From Dechloromonas sp. TW-R-39-2 (GTDB lineage: Bacteria > Pseudomonadota > Gammaproteobacteria > Burkholderiales > Rhodocyclaceae), in contig NZ_CP045202.1 in NCBI RefSeq assembly GCF_016864195.1, forward strand, positions 1,147,001 through 1,211,000: a stretch of 64,000 bases of DNA, read 5' to 3'. This document shows positions 1 through 9,331 of the stretch, one piece after another. The notes beneath the pieces are model-generated. The model was not told the origin of the DNA. It ran no database searches and saw only the letters and a program-made list of their open reading frames with translations. The position numbers and the translations under genes are program-made. Numbering within the stretch: the first letter of the stretch is position 1; each line of letters opens with the position of its first letter.

Positions 1-105
1 GCCGAACAAGCGATCAATCCGCCGCTGGTTGAATCGCTCCATGCCAATATGGACGGTGGCAAGGCGGTTATTTTCATGACCCAGGCCGTACCGGTCAGCG
101 ATTAG
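1..105 (+). CDS. C-terminal end of an unrecognised protein
   Basis: An open frame runs from the first base to a TAG stop and gives the last 34 residues of a protein (ending MTQAVPVSD). The start lies outside the window. The tail has no motif I can assign. The next gene begins only 11 bases downstream on the same strand, so the two may be cotranscribed. Function cannot be inferred from this fragment. Confidence 0.5.
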   Translation, partial: AEQAINPPLVESLHANMDGGKAVIFMTQAVPVSD

Positions 106-116
106 GCGGATAGCAA

Positions 117-1157
117 TTGTCTGTCATCAACGCCAGCCAGACCGGCTACATCGTTCGTCTGGTTTATATCGCCGTCGGCATGCTGTTTGCCGTGCATGTT
201 TTCGGGACCGTTGGTTACATGGTCCTGACCGAAGGCAAGTATTCCTGGTTCGACTGCTTTTACATGACCTTTATCACCGTAGCCACCATCGGTTTCGGTG
301 AAATCATCGACATGTCGAGCAATCAGCCGGCCCGCATCCTGACCGTAGTCATCGGCATTCTGGGCGCCGGCAACCTGTCGATGCTCTTCTCGGTCGTGAC
401 GGTGGCGCTGCTGGAAACAGATCTCAATGGAACATTGCAGAGAAAACGTATGGAAAAAGCGATCAAGAAACTGAAAGGGCATTACATCCTGTGCGGCTTT
501 GGCCGCGTTGGGCGGAATATTGCGCACGAACTTGAAGCGACCAACCGCCATTACGTCGCCGTTGATGAAGACACCTTGCGCCTGCTTGAATACAAGGAAA
601 AAAGCCCCGGCTTTCTTTATCTGCATGGCGATGCCAGTGATGACGACATCCTGTTGGCGGCCGATCTCGAGCACGCCAAGGGCGTCTTTGCCGTGACTGG
701 CGACGATTCGCGTAATCTGATGATCGTCATTACCGCCAAACAATTGAAACCCGATGTACGCATCGTGGCGCGCTGCCAGGAAACCCGGAATATCGAGAAA
801 ATGCGCAAGGCGGGGGCCGATGCCATTGTTTCGCCGGACTTTACCGGCGGCATGCGCATTGCCTCGGCCATGATCCGGCCGCACGTTGTTTCATTTCTCG
901 ATGAAATGCTCAAGTCGGAAAAGAATCTCCGGGTCGAAGAGGTGCTGGTGCCCGCCGGATTTATCCCGAAACCGCTCGGGTCGCTCAAATTGCGCAGCGC
1001 CAACTATGTTCTGCTGGCGGTACGGGAGCGTAACGGCAACTGGCAATTCAATCCGGATGGCGATTTCCTGCTCAAACCAGGATTCACCTTGATTGCGATG
1101 GCCGGTCCGGTCGGACGGCTTGAAATCGAAACCCTGCTGATTGAAATGGCCGCCTGA
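117..1157 (+). CDS. Two-TM potassium channel with cytoplasmic RCK (TrkA-N/TrkA-C) domains
   Basis: 346 aa inner-membrane K+ channel. Two hydrophobic segments (about residues 11-34 and 73-100) flank a pore loop with the filter TIGFGE (about 57-62). A Rossmann-type RCK domain follows, with GFGRVG near residue 128 and a conserved acidic residue at the end of the second strand (VAVDED), then a TrkA-C-like tail (about 265-340). Such domains gate the pore in response to nucleotides or Ca2+. The start is taken as TTG at 117, because the first in-frame ATG (180) would cut into the first membrane helix. The ribosome site is poor. It is probably cotranscribed with the gene upstream. The Glu at the end of the filter, in place of Asp, is a known variant in bacterial channels. 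Confidence 0.88.
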   Translation: MSVINASQTGYIVRLVYIAVGMLFAVHVFGTVGYMVLTEGKYSWFDCFYMTFITVATIGFGEIIDMSSNQPARILTVVIGILGAGNLSMLFSVVTVALLETDLNGTLQRKRMEKAIKKLKGHYILCGFGRVGRNIAHELEATNRHYVAVDEDTLRLLEYKEKSPGFLYLHGDASDDDILLAADLEHAKGVFAVTGDDSRNLMIVITAKQLKPDVRIVARCQETRNIEKMRKAGADAIVSPDFTGGMRIASAMIRPHVVSFLDEMLKSEKNLRVEEVLVPAGFIPKPLGSLKLRSANYVLLAVRERNGNWQFNPDGDFLLKPGFTLIAMAGPVGRLEIETLLIEMAA

Positions 1158-1235
1158 GTTAAGGGTTTTCCACACTCGGCAGAGCTTTGGGGGTGGGTGT
1201 TAAAATCGGGCGAATATCAAAATTCCGGGATTCGC

Positions 1236-2573
1236 ATGACACTCCGCCATCTTTCAGTTTTCGTCCTTGGCCTGATCGCCGCGCCTGCATTTGCTGCCGG
1301 TGGCCCGGCTGTCGCCGGCATTCCGGTTGATTTCATTCTCTTCGCGCTGACCCTGCTCGGGGTGGCGCTGTTTCACAACCACACCTTCTATGTTGCGCTG
1401 ACCGGGTTGTTCACCGTGTCAGTCTACAAAATCCTGTTCACGGGGTTCAAGACGGGCGTCGGCGTGGCGGGATTTTTCAGCCACCTGGGACATGAGTGGG
1501 TGACGCTGGCCAACCTGTTCTGCTTGTTGATGGGCTTTGCTTTGCTGGCCCGTCATTTCGAGAAGAGCCATGTGCCGGTCATCCTGCCGAAATTCCTGCC
1601 GGATGACTGGAAGGGTGCCTTCCTGTTGCTGGTCATGGTCTGGTTTATTTCCAGTTTCCTCGACAACATTGCTGCAGCCCTGATTGGCGGCGCGATGGCG
1701 CACCAGTTGTTCCGGGCGCGCGTGCATATCGGTTACCTGGCGGGCATCGTGGCGGCATCGAATGCCGGCGGCGCCTGGTCGGTGGTCGGCGATACGACGA
1801 CGACCATGATGTGGATTGCCGGTGTTCGTCCGGATCAGGTTTTTGAGGCAATTGTCGCGTCGACCGTGGCATTGTGTATTTCCGGCGTGGTTGCCGCCAA
1901 ACAGCAGCATGCTTATTCCCCTATCCTGAAAAATGCGCATGACCATACCAAGGTTGATTGGGCGCGCGTCGGTATCGTGTTGCTGATCCTGGTTTTTGCA
2001 ATTATCACCAACGTCCTGATGAATACCCGCTTCTCTTCGCTGGCCGAGAGTTTTCCGGCGATTGGCGTGGCTGTCTGGGCGGCGATCCTGCTGACGGTCG
2101 GTATTCGCCGGCCGGATTGGGAAATCCTTCCGGAAAACCTCAAGGGGACGATTTTCCTGCTCTCCCTGGTGGCGATTGCCTCGATGATGCCGGTCGAGGA
2201 ATTGCCGGCCGCTTCATGGCCGACTGCATTGGGGATCGGTTTTGTCTCCGCGGTATTCGACAACATTCCGTTGACGGCACTGGCGCTGAAGCAGGGTGGC
2301 TATGATTTCGGTTTCCTGGCCTATGCCGTCGGTTTTGGCGGCTCGATGCTGTGGTTCGGCTCGTCGGCCGGGGTGGCGCTGTCCAATATGTACCCTGAGG
2401 CCAAGTCGGTCGGTCAGTGGATGCGCCACGGCTGGCACGTTGCCGTGGCCTATGTGGTCGGCTTCTTCGTCATGCTCGCCGTGCTCGGCTGGCATCCCGA
2501 GACGATCGTCGCCAAGGGCGATGCCGGCGCCGTTGTCGAGTCGGCTCACGTCGTTCCTGTCGAGGCGAAATAA
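1236..2573 (+). CDS. NhaD/citrate-type (ion transporter superfamily) membrane carrier
   Basis: 445 aa polytopic membrane protein with a cleavable-looking N-terminus ending AAPAFA and about 11 hydrophobic segments. Two inverted repeat halves each carry a pore-type motif: SSFLDNIAAALIGG near residue 140 and SAVFDNIPLTALALK near residue 345. The S-x-F-x-DN-(I/P) pattern and GDTTTTMMWIAG are typical of NhaD and related IT-superfamily carriers, so Na+/H+ antiport or carboxylate/anion transport is likely. The substrate cannot be fixed from sequence. ATG 1236 is chosen because a GGGA lies 6 bases upstream and the signal-like segment starts there; an in-frame GTG at 1197 would precede the likely -10 box TAAAAT (1201-1206). 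The next antiporter gene starts 3 bases downstream. Confidence 0.85.
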   Translation: MTLRHLSVFVLGLIAAPAFAAGGPAVAGIPVDFILFALTLLGVALFHNHTFYVALTGLFTVSVYKILFTGFKTGVGVAGFFSHLGHEWVTLANLFCLLMGFALLARHFEKSHVPVILPKFLPDDWKGAFLLLVMVWFISSFLDNIAAALIGGAMAHQLFRARVHIGYLAGIVAASNAGGAWSVVGDTTTTMMWIAGVRPDQVFEAIVASTVALCISGVVAAKQQHAYSPILKNAHDHTKVDWARVGIVLLILVFAIITNVLMNTRFSSLAESFPAIGVAVWAAILLTVGIRRPDWEILPENLKGTIFLLSLVAIASMMPVEELPAASWPTALGIGFVSAVFDNIPLTALALKQGGYDFGFLAYAVGFGGSMLWFGSSAGVALSNMYPEAKSVGQWMRHGWHVAVAYVVGFFVMLAVLGWHPETIVAKGDAGAVVESAHVVPVEAK

Positions 2574-2576
2574 GCC

Positions 2577-3932
2577 ATGTCCCTGCCTTTGCGTCGGTTG
2601 ATCCCCGTTGTCTTGCTGGCGGCTGCCTGGCCAGCCTTGGCGGCAGGCTCCGACGTGATCGGGGAAAATCTGTTGTGGCTGGCCATCATCATCCTGTCTG
2701 CCCGCTTTTTTGCACCACTGGCCCAGCGCATCGGTTTTCCAGCCGTGCTTGGCGAGTTGCTGCTCGGCGTGGCGCTGGGCAATCTCGGTTTGTTGGGGTT
2801 TGAGTATTTCGACAGCATTGCCCGCGATCCGATCATCATGTTCATGGCGGAGCTCGGGGTCATCATTCTGCTGCTCCAGATCGGTCTGGAAACCCGGCTG
2901 GGTGATTTGGTCAGTGTCGGTGCGCGTGCTTTGGCTGTCGGTACCGTGGGAATCATCGTGCCATTCGCCCTCGGCGCATTTGTCGTTGGCCCGCTGCTTT
3001 TGCCGGGCAAGGATTTCAATGCCTACCTGTTTCTGGGGGCGACTTTGTCGGCCACGTCGGTGGGCATTACCGGGCGGGTGTTCCGCGATCTGGGCCGGCT
3101 GAAAATGCCGGAGGCACAGATCGTTCTCGGTGCTGCGGTCATCGACGATGTGCTGGGGCTGGTCATTTTGGCCGTCGTTTCCAGCCTCGTTCAGGCCGGC
3201 AGCGTCAGTTTCGGCCAAGTGGGCATGATCATCGGCGAGGCCGTGCTTTTCCTGGGCGGTTCGATTGCCTTGGGCCGGGCGATTGCGCCACACCTGCTGC
3301 GCTGGGTTTCGCGCCTCGATGACAGTCATTCGATGCTTTTTTCGATGGTCCTGGCCGTTGGCCTGTTGATGGCCTGGCTGGCTCATGCCGTCGGCCTGGC
3401 GCCGATCATCGGTGCTTTTGCCGCCGGTTTGCTGTTCGAGCCGGTTTTCCTCAAGGAATTCGAGACGCCAAAGATGGTTCAGGAGATCGAACCCTTGCTT
3501 GGCCCGGAACTGCCGGCCGGTCGTCTTGCCGAGATTCGCGCCGTCCTGACGCGCCATACGCATCACCAGCACGAACATTTGATCGAACCGATCGGCTTCT
3601 TCTTCGTGCCGGTGTTTTTCGTGTTGACCGGCATGCAAGTCGATCTGGCGACGCTCGGCGATCCACAGACAGTCGTGGTGGCCCTGGGAGTTACCGCGGC
3701 GGCTGTCGTCGGTAAATTGCTGGCCGGATTCGCTGCCGGTAAAGGCAAGAACCCTTGGGTGGTCGGTTGGGGCATGGTTCCCCGCGGTGAAGTCGGCCTG
3801 ATTTTTGCGATGGTCGGCAAGTCGCTGGGGGTGATGAGTGAAACGATGTTTTCGGTCATTGTCATCATGGTCATTCTGACCACTTTGCTGACGCCGCCCG
3901 TTCTTACGGTGTTGTTGCGCCGCAAGGGGTAG
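2577..3932 (+). CDS. CPA2-family cation:proton antiporter (KefB/NapA-like)
   Basis: 451 aa with about 12-13 membrane spans and no C-terminal TrkA-N domain. Conserved CPA2 segments are visible: GELLLGVALGNLG (about 60-72), the TLSATSVGITGRVFRDLG region (about 156-173) and AAVIDDVLGLVILA (about 187-200), which holds the paired acidic residues of the transport site in unwound helices. The N-terminus is signal-like (LAAAWPALAAG). A hydrophilic insertion with a His cluster (TRHTHHQHEH, about 324-333) sits between two membrane spans and could sense pH or bind metal; that part is inference. It overlaps functionally with the carrier 3 bases upstream and the K+ channel, which together suggest a Na+/K+/pH homeostasis operon. 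Confidence 0.88.
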   Translation: MSLPLRRLIPVVLLAAAWPALAAGSDVIGENLLWLAIIILSARFFAPLAQRIGFPAVLGELLLGVALGNLGLLGFEYFDSIARDPIIMFMAELGVIILLLQIGLETRLGDLVSVGARALAVGTVGIIVPFALGAFVVGPLLLPGKDFNAYLFLGATLSATSVGITGRVFRDLGRLKMPEAQIVLGAAVIDDVLGLVILAVVSSLVQAGSVSFGQVGMIIGEAVLFLGGSIALGRAIAPHLLRWVSRLDDSHSMLFSMVLAVGLLMAWLAHAVGLAPIIGAFAAGLLFEPVFLKEFETPKMVQEIEPLLGPELPAGRLAEIRAVLTRHTHHQHEHLIEPIGFFFVPVFFVLTGMQVDLATLGDPQTVVVALGVTAAAVVGKLLAGFAAGKGKNPWVVGWGMVPRGEVGLIFAMVGKSLGVMSETMFSVIVIMVILTTLLTPPVLTVLLRRKG

Positions 3933-4007
3933 GTTGCGTTTCATCTCCGGGTTAGACTGCGCAGGCAAGCCGGCATTCGACTGGCTATCAACGACCTGGA
4001 GGTATAC

Positions 4008-4310
4008 ATGAAACATTGCATCGCATTGCTCGGCCTGTCCGTTGCCATGGTAGGGGGCGCGCTGGCCTCGGAAGATCTGGCCAAAGCCAAGAACTGCATG
4101 ACCTGCCATTCGGTCGACAAGAAAATTGTCGGCCCGAGCTACAAGGATATCGTTGCCAAACGAGGTGCCGAGAAAGGTGCCGAAGCGGCGCTGGCCGCCA
4201 AAATCAAGGGCGGCAGCAAGAATGAGTGGGGGATGGTCCCGATGCCGCCGAACAATGTCAGCGATGCGGAAGCCGCCACGCTGGCCAAATGGGTTCTGAC
4301 GCTCAAGTAA
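4008..4310 (+). CDS. Periplasmic class I cytochrome c (c551/c552 type)
   Basis: 100 aa precursor with a Sec signal peptide (cleaved after GGALA, about residue 20) and a mature part of about 80 aa. The haem site is CMTCH (about 31-35). The axial Met lies in the MVPMPPN segment (about 76-82), the hallmark of c551/c8-type electron carriers that feed terminal oxidases or denitrification enzymes. A strong ribosome site (GGAGG, 7 bases upstream) supports the ATG. A GC-rich 6 bp stem-loop follows the stop but lacks a T run. The gene is monocistronic-looking, between an antiporter and an MFS gene. Confidence 0.93.
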   Translation: MKHCIALLGLSVAMVGGALASEDLAKAKNCMTCHSVDKKIVGPSYKDIVAKRGAEKGAEAALAAKIKGGSKNEWGMVPMPPNNVSDAEAATLAKWVLTLK

Positions 4311-4378
4311 TTCCCGTTCCATCCAGAGCGCCCGTCAAGGGCGCCATATAACTAAAAATCCCGATTCGGAGAGACAGC

Positions 4379-5656
4379 ATGAAAAGCCTTAGCCCGGCGC
4401 AGCGGCGTAGTCGCTGGTGGATTCTTGGCGTTGTCGCGGTGACCTACGTCCTGTCGTTTTTTCAGCGCTTTGCGCCCGCCGGCATTGCCCAGGATCTGGC
4501 TGCCTCGTTCCAGACCTCCGCGGCTTCTCTGGGCGTACTGGCGGCGACGTATTTCTACGTCTATACGGTGATGCAGATCCCGACCGGCATTCTGGCCGAC
4601 ACGCTCGGGCCGCGCCGGATCTTGGTGCTGGGGTGCTTGATCGGCGGTATCGGCAGCTTTCTCTTCGGTTTTGCGCCGACGCTCGATCAGGCCTTGCTGG
4701 GTAGAACCCTGGTCGGTCTGGGCGTATCGGTGACGTTTATTGCGATGCTGAAACTGGTGGCTGTGTGGTTTGAGGAGAATCGCTTCGCGACCCTCGTCGG
4801 CGTCTGCATGTTGATTGGTAATCTGGGTTCCGTGCTGGCTGGCGCCCCCTTGTCGACCCTGGCCCAAATCACCGGCTGGCGCGGTGTGTTCGTTGGTGTC
4901 GGCGCGGTGTCGCTGGTTCTGGGCGTGTTGTGCTGGATCATGGTGCGGGATAGTCCGCAACAGCATGAAGGAGGGAGCCGGCCCGTTTTTGACCGGACCG
5001 TCGTCATTTCAGGTTTGCTGTCGGTGATTCGAAATCGCGCCACCTGGCCTGCTGCCCTGGTTAATACCGGGATGTCGGGGGCTTTCTTCACGTTTGCCGG
5101 ATTGTGGGCGACGCCTTATCTGGTTCAGGTGCATGGCTTGTCGCGGGCCGTAGCGACCACCCATTTGTCGCTCTGGTTTGGCGGATTTGCCATCGGGTGT
5201 TTTTTCATCGGCACGATTTCCGACCGCCTCGGGCGCCGGAAGCCGGTGCTGATCGTTACTTCCCACGTTTTTGTGGCGATCTGGCTGGTTCTGCTGTCCT
5301 GCATCACGATGCCGCTACCGCTTTCCTACGCGCTTTTCGCCCTGATGGGACTGTCGACCGCAGGATTCAGTTTGACCTGGGCTTGCGCCAAGGAGGTGAA
5401 TCCTCCTTTGCTGTCCGGCATGTCGACCAGCGTGGCAAACATGGGGGGATTCATGGCCGGAGCCTTGCTCCAGCCGCTGGTGGGCTGGGTCATGGATAGA
5501 GGTTGGCAAGGCGCCATGGTGAGTGGTGCCCGGTTTTATGATGTGGCCGCCTGGCAAGCTGGCGTGCTGGTTGTGACCTTGTGCGCAGCCATGGGCGCTG
5601 CGGCAACCTGGTGGCTGGTGGAAACCGGTTGCAGGAATATCTGGAAATCTGACTAA
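4379..5656 (+). CDS. MFS transporter, 12-TM
   Basis: 425 aa major facilitator protein with 12 predicted membrane helices. The loop 2-3 signature is MQIPTGILADTLGPRR (about 64-79) and the equivalent in the second half is SDRLGRRKP (about 280-288). The substrate is not deducible; the general shape (QRFAPAGIAQDL at the first loop) resembles organic anion carriers. GGAGAG 8 bases upstream supports the ATG start. It stands alone between a cytochrome c and a sensor kinase, with no regulator next to it. Confidence 0.88.
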   Translation: MKSLSPAQRRSRWWILGVVAVTYVLSFFQRFAPAGIAQDLAASFQTSAASLGVLAATYFYVYTVMQIPTGILADTLGPRRILVLGCLIGGIGSFLFGFAPTLDQALLGRTLVGLGVSVTFIAMLKLVAVWFEENRFATLVGVCMLIGNLGSVLAGAPLSTLAQITGWRGVFVGVGAVSLVLGVLCWIMVRDSPQQHEGGSRPVFDRTVVISGLLSVIRNRATWPAALVNTGMSGAFFTFAGLWATPYLVQVHGLSRAVATTHLSLWFGGFAIGCFFIGTISDRLGRRKPVLIVTSHVFVAIWLVLLSCITMPLPLSYALFALMGLSTAGFSLTWACAKEVNPPLLSGMSTSVANMGGFMAGALLQPLVGWVMDRGWQGAMVSGARFYDVAAWQAGVLVVTLCAAMGAAATWWLVETGCRNIWKSD

Positions 5657-5687
5657 AGTTGTAGTTTCATAGCGCTGGGAGCTGACT

Positions 5688-8285
5688 ATGACTTTAGGCA
5701 ATACCAGTGAAGACCGAAGCAGGCCGACCGGGCGCAATTGGGCGCTCGTTGGTGCTGCAGTGGGTTTTGTGCTGGTTGCGCTGCTCGGCGCCTATGTGGC
5801 TTACGTTGTCGAGCGCTCGGCTCGCCAGCAAAATGAAATTCAGGCCCGCCAGCTGGCTTCTGCCGTTGCTCACGACCTGGGGGGGCGTCTTGATCGCTCG
5901 TTGTCGGCGGCCGGTGCGCTGGCCGCCGTGTTGCGGCAGGGGAGTGGGCGGATCGATCATTTTCCGCTGTTGGCGCGTGAGCTGATCGAGCAGTTTGGTG
6001 GCATTACAGCCCTGCAACTGGCACCCGGCGGGGTGATCAGCGATGTCGAGCCGCTGGTCGGCAATGAGCGGGTTATCGGTTTCAGCCCTTTGGCCGATCC
6101 TCTTCAGGGGCCAGAGGCGCGTCAGGTCATCGAGCGCCGGGCGCTTGGGCTGACCGGGCCGTTCGAACTGCGTCAGGGTGGCGTCGGCGTGGTTGGTCGC
6201 AATCCGGTGTTTATCAAGGACAAGGCGGGCCATGAGCAGTTCTGGGGGTTGATCCAGGTCCTGATCCGGGTTCCCGATTTGCTCTCGGCGACCAAACTCG
6301 ATGCCATCGAAACCGCCGGTTATGGTTTTGAATTGTGGCGCGTGCGTCCCGGCACGCTGGAGCGCCATGTTTTTGCCCGCACCTCGGATCGTCCGCTCGA
6401 TAGCCCGGTGGACATCCAGATTGCCGTGCCGAACGGTGAGTGGATCTTGAGTGTTGCGCCGGATGGCGGCTGGTATTCATGGCGCAGCTTGTTGCTGGAT
6501 AGTCTGGCGGTCAGCCTGCTGGCATCGTTTGCCGGGTTCGTCATTTATCTGCTGCTGCATCAGCCGCAACTGTTGCGGCGGAAAGTGGCCGAACAAACCC
6601 TTGCGCTTCGCTTGTCGGAAGAGAAATACCGGGAATTGGTCGAGTCGGCGGCAAGCATCCTGTTGAAATGGGACAAGGATGGCAACATTCTTTTTCTGAA
6701 TGAATACGGCCTCGAATTTTTTGGTTTTGCCGAACACGAAATTATCGGTCACTCGGTGATCGGAACGATCGTTCCGGTGCAGGAGTCTTCCGGGCGGGAT
6801 CTGGTCCAATTGATGACCGATATTTTCGAGAACCCGGCCGCCTATGAAAGTGGTTTGAACGAAAATATCCGCAAAAATGGCCAGCGGGTCTGGGTTGCCT
6901 GGCGCAACCGCATCGTGCGCGATGAAACGGGGCAGCCGATCGGTGTCTTCAGCGTCGGCATCGACATGACCGACCGCCTGCGCATCGAGCGGGAAAAGAA
7001 ACTGGCCAGCGAGCAACTGGCCATGCGCCACCAGTGGTTGCGCTCGGTGCTCGAACACTTTCCCGGCGGTGTCTCGGTGGTGGATGCCGAGTTTGGACTG
7101 GTTGAGTACAACCACCAGTTCCAGGCGTTGCTGGCCTTTCCGGATGAGTTGCTGACCCGTCCGGGGGTGACGCTGATCGACCTGATTCGCTTCAATGCCG
7201 AACGAGGCGAATACGGCCAAGTTGATATCGAAACCTACATGACCCAGGCGGTGACCCAGCTGAAGCTGAATGTGCCTCACCGCTTCGAGCGCACCCGGCC
7301 GGATGGTTGCGTGCTGGAGGTACGCGGCACACCGCTGCCGGACGGTGGGTTTGTCAGTTCTTACGTTGATGTGACTGAACGCAAGCAGGCCGAAGCCGAG
7401 CTGCGTGCGGTGAATGCGCGCTATGAGGCGCTCAACCAGGAGCTGGAGTTGCGGGTCGATGAGCGTACCGAGCAACTGCACAATGAAACGGAAGAGCGTC
7501 GGGCAGCAGAAAAGGCGCTGGCCCGCAATGAGCGCATGGCTTCGCTGGGTGGCCTGGTGGCCGGTGTGGCACATGAAATCAATACGCCGATTGGCAATGC
7601 CCTGATGGTGGCGACCACCGTCCAGGATCGTATCCGCACCCTGGCTCGCCTGGTCGATGAGGGACAGTTGCGACGCTCGGTGCTGGATGGTTTCGTCACC
7701 GACCTGCGTGACTCGGGCAGCCTGATTGAACGAAATCTGCACCGGGCCGCCGAATTGATCCGTAATTTCAAGCAGGTGGCGGTTGATCAGACCAGTGATC
7801 GGCGGCGCCATTTCGATCTGGCAACCACGCTGGATGAAATCCGCATGACGCTGGCACCGCGCTTTCAGCAGTTGCCGCAGGAATTGGTGCTTGATGCGGA
7901 GTCCGGGATACCGATGGACAGCTATCCCGGCGCCCTCGGGCAGATCATGACCAATCTGGTCGAAAATGCCCTGCTGCATGCCTTTGCCGGGCGGGACGAA
8001 GGGTGTTTGCGCGTCACGGCCCGGCGCAGCGGCGAGGCTGCGGTCGAGCTGGTTTTTGAGGATGATGGTCGGGGGATTCCCGAAGACATGCAGGGGCGGG
8101 TTTTCGACCCCTTCTTCACCACACGCCTGGGGCAGGGCGGCAGTGGTCTGGGCTTGTCCATCGTGCTCAATCTGGCGCGTGATTTGCTCGGCGGCGATAT
8201 CGTCATGAGTAGCACGGCCGGGCATGGGACGCGCTTCGTCCTGACGATTCCCCGCATCGCCCCGATTCCCGCCAAACCCGACTGA
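5688..8285 (+). CDS. CHASE-PAS-PAS hybrid-less sensor histidine kinase
   Basis: 865 aa membrane sensor kinase. It has TM1 (about 18-42), a periplasmic CHASE domain (about 55-250, with GFSPLADPLQGPEARQVIE and FWGLIQVLIRVPDLL), TM2 (about 262-285), a PAS domain (about 308-430), a second PAS-like domain (about 445-565), a coiled coil, a dimerisation segment with the phospho-acceptor His at about 629 (GVAHEINTPIGN), and a HATPase with N, G1 and G2 boxes (NLVENALLHAF, DDGRGIPEDM, GGSGLGLSIV). The HAHEINTP style places it in the HPK4-like group. No response regulator gene adjoins it, so the partner must be encoded elsewhere. GGGAG lies about 7 bases before the ATG. Confidence 0.92.
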   Translation: MTLGNTSEDRSRPTGRNWALVGAAVGFVLVALLGAYVAYVVERSARQQNEIQARQLASAVAHDLGGRLDRSLSAAGALAAVLRQGSGRIDHFPLLARELIEQFGGITALQLAPGGVISDVEPLVGNERVIGFSPLADPLQGPEARQVIERRALGLTGPFELRQGGVGVVGRNPVFIKDKAGHEQFWGLIQVLIRVPDLLSATKLDAIETAGYGFELWRVRPGTLERHVFARTSDRPLDSPVDIQIAVPNGEWILSVAPDGGWYSWRSLLLDSLAVSLLASFAGFVIYLLLHQPQLLRRKVAEQTLALRLSEEKYRELVESAASILLKWDKDGNILFLNEYGLEFFGFAEHEIIGHSVIGTIVPVQESSGRDLVQLMTDIFENPAAYESGLNENIRKNGQRVWVAWRNRIVRDETGQPIGVFSVGIDMTDRLRIEREKKLASEQLAMRHQWLRSVLEHFPGGVSVVDAEFGLVEYNHQFQALLAFPDELLTRPGVTLIDLIRFNAERGEYGQVDIETYMTQAVTQLKLNVPHRFERTRPDGCVLEVRGTPLPDGGFVSSYVDVTERKQAEAELRAVNARYEALNQELELRVDERTEQLHNETEERRAAEKALARNERMASLGGLVAGVAHEINTPIGNALMVATTVQDRIRTLARLVDEGQLRRSVLDGFVTDLRDSGSLIERNLHRAAELIRNFKQVAVDQTSDRRRHFDLATTLDEIRMTLAPRFQQLPQELVLDAESGIPMDSYPGALGQIMTNLVENALLHAFAGRDEGCLRVTARRSGEAAVELVFEDDGRGIPEDMQGRVFDPFFTTRLGQGGSGLGLSIVLNLARDLLGGDIVMSSTAGHGTRFVLTIPRIAPIPAKPD

Positions 8286-8314
8286 ACGAGTCGTTCCGGG
8301 CTCGTCGGCCGGTT

Positions 8315-8343
8315 TTGGTCGATACACTAAATTAGTGTATTCT
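8315..8343 (+). promoter_or_regulatory. Promoter with perfect inverted-repeat operator for the RND efflux operon
   Basis: TTGGTC (8315-8320) and TATTCT (8338-8343) are spaced 17 bases apart. Between and overlapping them lies a perfect 9-1-9 inverted repeat, ATACACTAAATTAGTGTAT (8322-8340). An operator placed between -35 and -10 is the usual arrangement for TetR- or MarR-type repression of efflux genes (established for those families; assignment here is inference). No repressor gene is adjacent. Transcription from this -10 would start at about 8350, at or one base before the ATG of the adaptor gene. Confidence 0.65.
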
Positions 8344-8350
8344 TATATAA

Positions 8351-9328
8351 ATGAAAGCAAATCTGATTTTGGGGCTTTTTCTGGCGTTGACCGCAACGGT
8401 CCAGGCTCAGACCCTGCCTGTCGTGACCGTCCAGCCGCATCCGGTTGATTTGAGTTTTCCGGCCGATTCGCTGGTCGAAGCCGTGCAGCAGGCGACGGTC
8501 GGCGCCCAGGTGGCTGGCCGCGTGCTTGAGGTCAGGGCGGATGCCGGCCAGCGGGTCAAAAAAGGCCAGCTGCTGATGCGGATCGATGCGCGTGAGGCGG
8601 AAGAGTCGATGCGTGCAGCCGAGGCGCTGCAGGCCAATGCCAAGGTTAATTACGAGCGCACGAAAAGCCTGGTAACGCAGAAATTCATGAGCTCGGCGGC
8701 GCTCGACAAGGCGCGGGCCGAACTGGATTCGGCCAATGCCAATCGTGCCGCAGCCGGTGCCAGCCAGAGTCACGCCAGCATTGTCTCGCCGATCAATGGT
8801 GTCGTTGCTCGTCGCCATGCTGAAATGGGCGACATGGCGACGCCCGGCAAGGCCCTGTTTACGATCTACGAGCCGGAGGGTTTGCGGGTCACCGCCAGCG
8901 TGCCGCAATCCCGATTGAAGGACATGCGTACGGTCAGGACGGCGCGGGTCGAGTTTCCGGAATTGGGCAAATGGGTCGATGCTGTTGCGGTCAACCTGTT
9001 GCCGACGGCTGATTTGACAACTCATGTCGCCCAGGTCCGGGTCAGTCTGCCGGCCATGCCGGAAGCGACGCCGGGGATGTCGGCGCGGGTCCATTTCGTG
9101 ATCGGCCGGGCCGACAAGCTGACCGTGCCAATGGCCGCAGTAGTGCGGCGCGGTGAAGTGGCTGCCGTTTATGTGCAAATGCCGGATCAGCGTCTCAGCC
9201 TGCGCCAGTTGCGTCTGGGCGAAGTGGTCGGGGCCGGCGAGGTCGAGGTGCTGGCCGGCTTGGCCAGTGGCGACAAAGTGGTGACCGAGCCGGTCAAGGC
9301 AGCCATTCAGCTGAAGTCGGGAAAGTAG
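8351..9328 (+). CDS. RND efflux periplasmic adaptor (membrane fusion protein)
   Basis: 325 aa with a signal peptide (cleaved near TVQAQ, about residue 20). It has split lipoyl/barrel-sandwich halves (GAQVAGRVLEVRADAGQRVKKGQLL, about 55-80, and SPINGVVARRHAEMGDMATPG), a short coiled-coil hairpin between them (about 85-140), then beta-barrel and membrane-proximal domains. It bridges the inner-membrane RND pump to an outer-membrane channel. The permease starts 3 bases downstream. There is no Shine-Dalgarno sequence before the ATG, only TTATATAA, consistent with a leaderless message from the promoter just upstream. No TolC-like gene is present in the operon. Confidence 0.93.
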   Translation: MKANLILGLFLALTATVQAQTLPVVTVQPHPVDLSFPADSLVEAVQQATVGAQVAGRVLEVRADAGQRVKKGQLLMRIDAREAEESMRAAEALQANAKVNYERTKSLVTQKFMSSAALDKARAELDSANANRAAAGASQSHASIVSPINGVVARRHAEMGDMATPGKALFTIYEPEGLRVTASVPQSRLKDMRTVRTARVEFPELGKWVDAVAVNLLPTADLTTHVAQVRVSLPAMPEATPGMSARVHFVIGRADKLTVPMAAVVRRGEVAAVYVQMPDQRLSLRQLRLGEVVGAGEVEVLAGLASGDKVVTEPVKAAIQLKSGK

Positions 9329-9331
9329 GCG

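Noticed and set aside
2214..4322. 702-codon minus-strand ORF
   Set aside because: It lies antisense to three well-supported genes, with a Gln/His/Arg/Asp-rich composition typical of reverse frames of GC-rich coding DNA.
4328..4344. GCGCCC/GGGCGC stem-loop after the cytochrome c gene as terminator
   Set aside because: The stem is short and no T run follows on either strand, so termination is not supported.
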